Below, in pieces: positions 61,744 through 64,000 of a stretch of DNA of 64,000 nucleotides. The notes under the pieces were generated by a model. That model did no database searches. It had not been told where the DNA came from and saw only the letters and a program-made list of their open reading frames with translations. This DNA is from Spirochaetales bacterium. GTDB lineage: Bacteria > Spirochaetota > Spirochaetia > Treponematales > Treponemataceae. The position numbers and the translations under genes are program-made. Where the stretch lies: contig JAQXNX010000010.1 of the NCBI GenBank assembly GCA_029098225.1, positions 248,001 through 312,000 on the forward strand, in the 5' to 3' direction. The first letter of the stretch is position 1. Every line of letters begins with the position of its first letter.

Positions 61744-62724
61744 CTATTGCGACCAGCGGTTGAAACGGACTCGTTCTTTCAAAGGCTTTTTGCTGGGTGC
61801 GTGGAAGTCGTCTTTTGCTTTTCCAACGGGAAGAATGCAGACTACATCGTATTCTTCCGGAACATTCAGAACAGCGGCAATTTTGTCGCAAATACGATCA
61901 TCGTCTGTAATGTGCCCTTCGTACCAACAGCTCTGATATCCCAGCTCGACGATGGCGAGAAGCATGTTTTCGATGGCGGCGGAATAATCCTGAACAGCAA
62001 AACACTTGTCCCTGTATGCATTTATCCTTCGGGTAAGGACAACAATCATGGCGGGCGCTGTCTGTGCGACCGGCGGGGCAAGTTGTGCTTTGATTTTATT
62101 CAGCATATCAGAATCGTTGACTATGATTAAATCCGTTGTCTGCTTGTTGCATCCTGAAGGCGCATCGAGGCCTGCTTTTGCGATTGTCAAAAGATCTTCT
62201 TCCGGAACGCTTTCCTGCAAAAATTCGCCACGGTAACTGTGACGGGTTGAAATCGTGTTGATTGCACTTTTGAGTGACATCACATAAATCTGGCAGGGAT
62301 TTACCTCGTCCCAATATTTTGGGAAAACTTCCAGTTCCTTAAAACCGAGACTTTGATAAAAGGCATTTGTAATATCGTAATCGGCATAGACTCCGGAGCG
62401 GACGGTCTTAACCTGAATGAACTCATATCCTTTTCTGGCAGCATAGTCTTTGGCGGCCGCAAAAAGTCTTCTTCCGATTCCTTTTCTGTGGCATTCCTTT
62501 CGGACTCCCATTACGGCAAGTTCCATTGTCGCTTTGCCGGTCTCTTTCAGGCAAAGAAAGCCCTGGTTTTCATCTCCGTTCATCGAAGCCCAGAAAGGCT
62601 GCTCCGCTGATTCACGGATGTACTTTTCTCTGCTTTCTTCCACCTCAAACCACTCGGGAAGTGCTTCCAGAATCTGTCTTGAAATCTTTCTGCGCTCGTC
62701 GGCGTCTTCAATAAATTTTATCAT
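61744..62724 (-). CDS. GNAT-nitroreductase fusion protein
   Basis: The 326-residue protein has a GNAT domain in residues 1-150 (acetyl-CoA loop VRKECHRKGIGRRLFAAAKDYA) and a nitroreductase-like domain from about residue 155 (TRHSYRGEFLQESVPEEDLLTIAKAGLDAPSGCNKQ, NMLLAIVELGYQSCWYEG, VCILPVGKAKDD). Both look complete, with the flavin-binding R-S-Y/S-x-R pattern altered to RHSYRGEF. No frameshift joins them. It is the last gene of the GC-rich zone and runs leftward, convergent with AraC. Confidence 0.88.
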   Translation of the reverse strand: MIKFIEDADERRKISRQILEALPEWFEVEESREKYIRESAEQPFWASMNGDENQGFLCLKETGKATMELAVMGVRKECHRKGIGRRLFAAAKDYAARKGYEFIQVKTVRSGVYADYDITNAFYQSLGFKELEVFPKYWDEVNPCQIYVMSLKSAINTISTRHSYRGEFLQESVPEEDLLTIAKAGLDAPSGCNKQTTDLIIVNDSDMLNKIKAQLAPPVAQTAPAMIVVLTRRINAYRDKCFAVQDYSAAIENMLLAIVELGYQSCWYEGHITDDDRICDKIAAVLNVPEEYDVVCILPVGKAKDDFHAPSKKPLKERVRFNRWSQ

Positions 62725-62840
62725 ATTCGTATTTTCATATTATAGGGTTTGTAATTTTTCTACAAGATTTTGTTTGGGATTTCAGTTACGGGAATTCGAC
62801 TTTAGACTTGTTATTGCGTGCTTGGTTTTGCAGCATAGTT

Positions 62841-63608
62841 TTATTTTATCATTATAGCCGTAAGCATTCTTTCTGTTTTTGATTTTGTTCTTCTGTACGA
62901 ACAAAATTTAAATCCTTTATGCTGAGAATGAAAGGTGCAAATGCCTGTTGAAAAAATATTCGATGCTAACACACCATTCTCTTCCAAAGTTACTCTTATT
63001 GCTTCTTCAAGGTTTAAAAGAAATTTTTCTTGATTTTTTGGGATGAAGATTTTTTGTAATTCCTGTGAGGAAAAACTTTTGGAAAATTCTTCAAAAACAT
63101 CTTGCCCAACTTCGTAGCATTCTTTGCAAATATGAGGACCAATTGCAACAAGCATATTTTCGCTCAAACATCCAAACTTACTTTTCATTTTTTGAATTGT
63201 AACTTCTGATATTTTTTTTACAGTTCCTTTCCAGCCGCTGTGAACCATTGCAATAACTTTTTTTATAGGATCGTAAAAATACACGGGAACACAGTCTGCT
63301 TCCACCGTACACAAAAGAAGATTTTTTTCATTTGTAATCAAGCCATCATAGGGCTGGCTTTCATCAACAGGGTGAAGAATTCCATCACCGCCATTTTGTC
63401 TGGTTACAATTTTAACAATATCTGTATGCGTCTGTTTTGATTTGACCATATCTTTAGGCGTAATTCCAAGCTGGTCGCTTAATGCCAGATAATTTTCACT
63501 AGCTTTTTTATCATCATAATTCCAGGCTGTGGTGTCGGAACTTGTATAAAGAGTTATTACACCGTCAGTTTTATCCAATTCCGTAATAGAAAAATATTTA
63601 ACAGACAT
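62841..63608 (-). CDS. pgeF: YfiH/PgeF-type polyphenol oxidase or purine nucleoside phosphorylase
   Basis: The 255-residue protein has VEADCVPVYFYDP, MVHSGWKGTVKKISE and GPHICKECYEVGQDV, the Cys/His metal site of the YfiH/LACC1 family. Such proteins cleave purine nucleosides and, as PgeF, prevent misincorporation in peptidoglycan. The SD is the TAAGGAGT part of the 31-base repeat immediately upstream. Confidence 0.88.
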   Translation of the reverse strand: MSVKYFSITELDKTDGVITLYTSSDTTAWNYDDKKASENYLALSDQLGITPKDMVKSKQTHTDIVKIVTRQNGGDGILHPVDESQPYDGLITNEKNLLLCTVEADCVPVYFYDPIKKVIAMVHSGWKGTVKKISEVTIQKMKSKFGCLSENMLVAIGPHICKECYEVGQDVFEEFSKSFSSQELQKIFIPKNQEKFLLNLEEAIRVTLEENGVLASNIFSTGICTFHSQHKGFKFCSYRRTKSKTERMLTAIMIK

Positions 63609-63612
63609 ATCT

Positions 63613-63754
63613 ACTCCTTAAACACCGCGTTAGCGGTCGCGCAAGGAAGCGCGAAAAAAGCAGCTTTTGCCGACGGCAAAAACTGCAAGAGAAAAAAGTA
63701 CAGGGAGGTACTTTTTTCACACAACTCCTTAAACACCGCGTTAGCGGTCGCGCA
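63613..63754. repeat. Direct repeat pair with a terminator hairpin between
   Basis: A 31-base sequence that starts ACTCCTTAAACACCGCG and holds GCGTTAGCGG occurs at 63613-63643 and again at 63724-63754, identical. Between them are two hairpins: GCAG-TTTTGCC/GGCAAAA-CTGC (about 63660-63686) and AAAAAAGTAC/GTACTTTTTT (63692-63701 and 63708-63717), the latter an excellent bidirectional terminator. On the minus strand each repeat ends in TTTAAGGAGT, an SD-like sequence; copy 1 provides the SD of pgeF. Confidence 0.7.
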
Positions 63755-63800
63755 GGGATTTGCGACTCTTTTTTATGCAATAATTTTATTCGATATTTCT

Positions 63801-64000
63801 TCAAGGAGCAACATTTAACTGAAAAAATCCGTGATGATTACAATATGCATAAATTTTTTTTACATGAGCACGTTTGAATCTTGCTTCTGCAGTCTGTTCA
63901 GGATAAAGCTTTTTAAATTGAATTCCCGAATCAGAAACCGCAGCAATAAATGAAATAAAATGTTCCTTTGTCATTGAATGATTCAGATAAACATAAAATT
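63801..64000 (-). CDS. Desulfoferrodoxin-like protein, C-terminal part only
   Basis: The frame enters from the right edge and ends at the stop at 63801-63803, so only the last 65 residues or so are visible. The sequence HSMTKEHFISFIAAVSD, then IYAYCNHHGFF near the end, matches the iron-site domain of desulfoferrodoxin/superoxide reductase (HPMTxEH and CNxHG, where Cys and His bind iron). It would reduce superoxide. The start, promoter and any N-terminal zinc-ribbon lie outside the window. Confidence 0.75.
   Translation of the reverse strand, partial: FYVYLNHSMTKEHFISFIAAVSDSGIQFKKLYPEQTAEARFKRAHVKKIYAYCNHHGFFQLNVAP

Noticed and set aside
40578-62724. Integron cassette array with attC sites
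   Set aside because: The zone has single-gene units, but no conserved attC-like repeats were found between them, genes point both ways, and no integrase is visible.
63598-63804. Minus-strand frame MKKYRIKLLHKK over the 63.6-kb repeats
   Set aside because: It is built from repeat and terminator sequence; the same RPLTRCLRS stretch appears twice because of the direct repeat.
1-64000. CRISPR array, tRNA or rRNA genes
   Set aside because: No evenly spaced direct repeats and no cloverleaf or rRNA sequence were recognised on either strand by eye.

Overview
The window looks like the replication-origin region of a low-GC spirochete, most likely a rumen or gut Treponema. This rests on the order dnaA, dnaN, recF, DUF721, rpmH, rnpA, yidD, yidC, jag, on signal peptides and protein styles typical of Treponema, and on a cyclophilin-FKBP fusion of a kind I recall from treponemes. 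No species name can be fixed from the sequence alone. No rRNA, tRNA, CRISPR array, transposase or integrase was seen.

Layout. (1) 1-17.2 kb is AT-rich housekeeping DNA: a GH18-like secreted protein cut by the left edge, a twin ABC ATPase, YchJ, a SpoU methylase, a HlyIII-like membrane protein, a DTW protein, shikimate kinase, Ddl, FolA, SlyD, an NFU protein, a Kef-type antiporter, then a wall-related run (lytic transglycosylase, LysM protein, GH3 enzyme) and TrxB. Just left of dnaA the genes run leftward. (2) 17.4-30.3 kb runs rightward away from dnaA: the origin cluster, then a secreted protein, the double-immunophilin PPIase, ProC, DUF763 and DUF218. The strand switch at about 17.3 kb suggests the origin lies there. 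(3) 30.3-40.5 kb holds a beta-propeller-like protein, a TIM-barrel isomerase, a divergent c-di-GMP pair (HD-GYP and degenerate GGDEF-EAL), and a ferrous-iron operon feoA-feoA-feoB-Cys-rich protein-DtxR regulator with clear operators. (4) 40.5-62.7 kb is visibly richer in G+C and is an accessory zone: GNATs, a YcaQ-like glycosylase, a PPOX/MarR pair, an APH-fold kinase, Nudix enzymes, MFS, RsgA, GrpB, a HTH-FliM fusion, a PIN/Phd toxin-antitoxin pair, MBL, DUF1848, two methyltransferases, a deaminase, AraC and a GNAT-nitroreductase fusion. Gene relics (GH2, HAD, one unidentified) and GC-rich palindromic repeats lie between them. (5) 62.8-64 kb returns to AT-rich DNA with pgeF and the C-terminal end of a desulfoferrodoxin.

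Regulation. Many genes have a clean -35/-10 pair whose -10 box ends only 6-8 bases before the ATG, with no Shine-Dalgarno. I read this as a recurring leaderless-mRNA signature (abc, ychJ, aroK, folA, antiporter, dnaA, HD-GYP, MBL). Other genes have usual leaders with an SD (ddl, feo, dtxR, PPOX).

Most interesting items: an XRE repressor domain fused to a whole FliM-like motor-switch protein (51839-53191); the leaderless promoter pattern; a palindromic repeat family with compensatory stem changes; a Hsp70-substrate-domain-like plus LysM transmembrane protein; and perfect operators in the feo and MarR loci.
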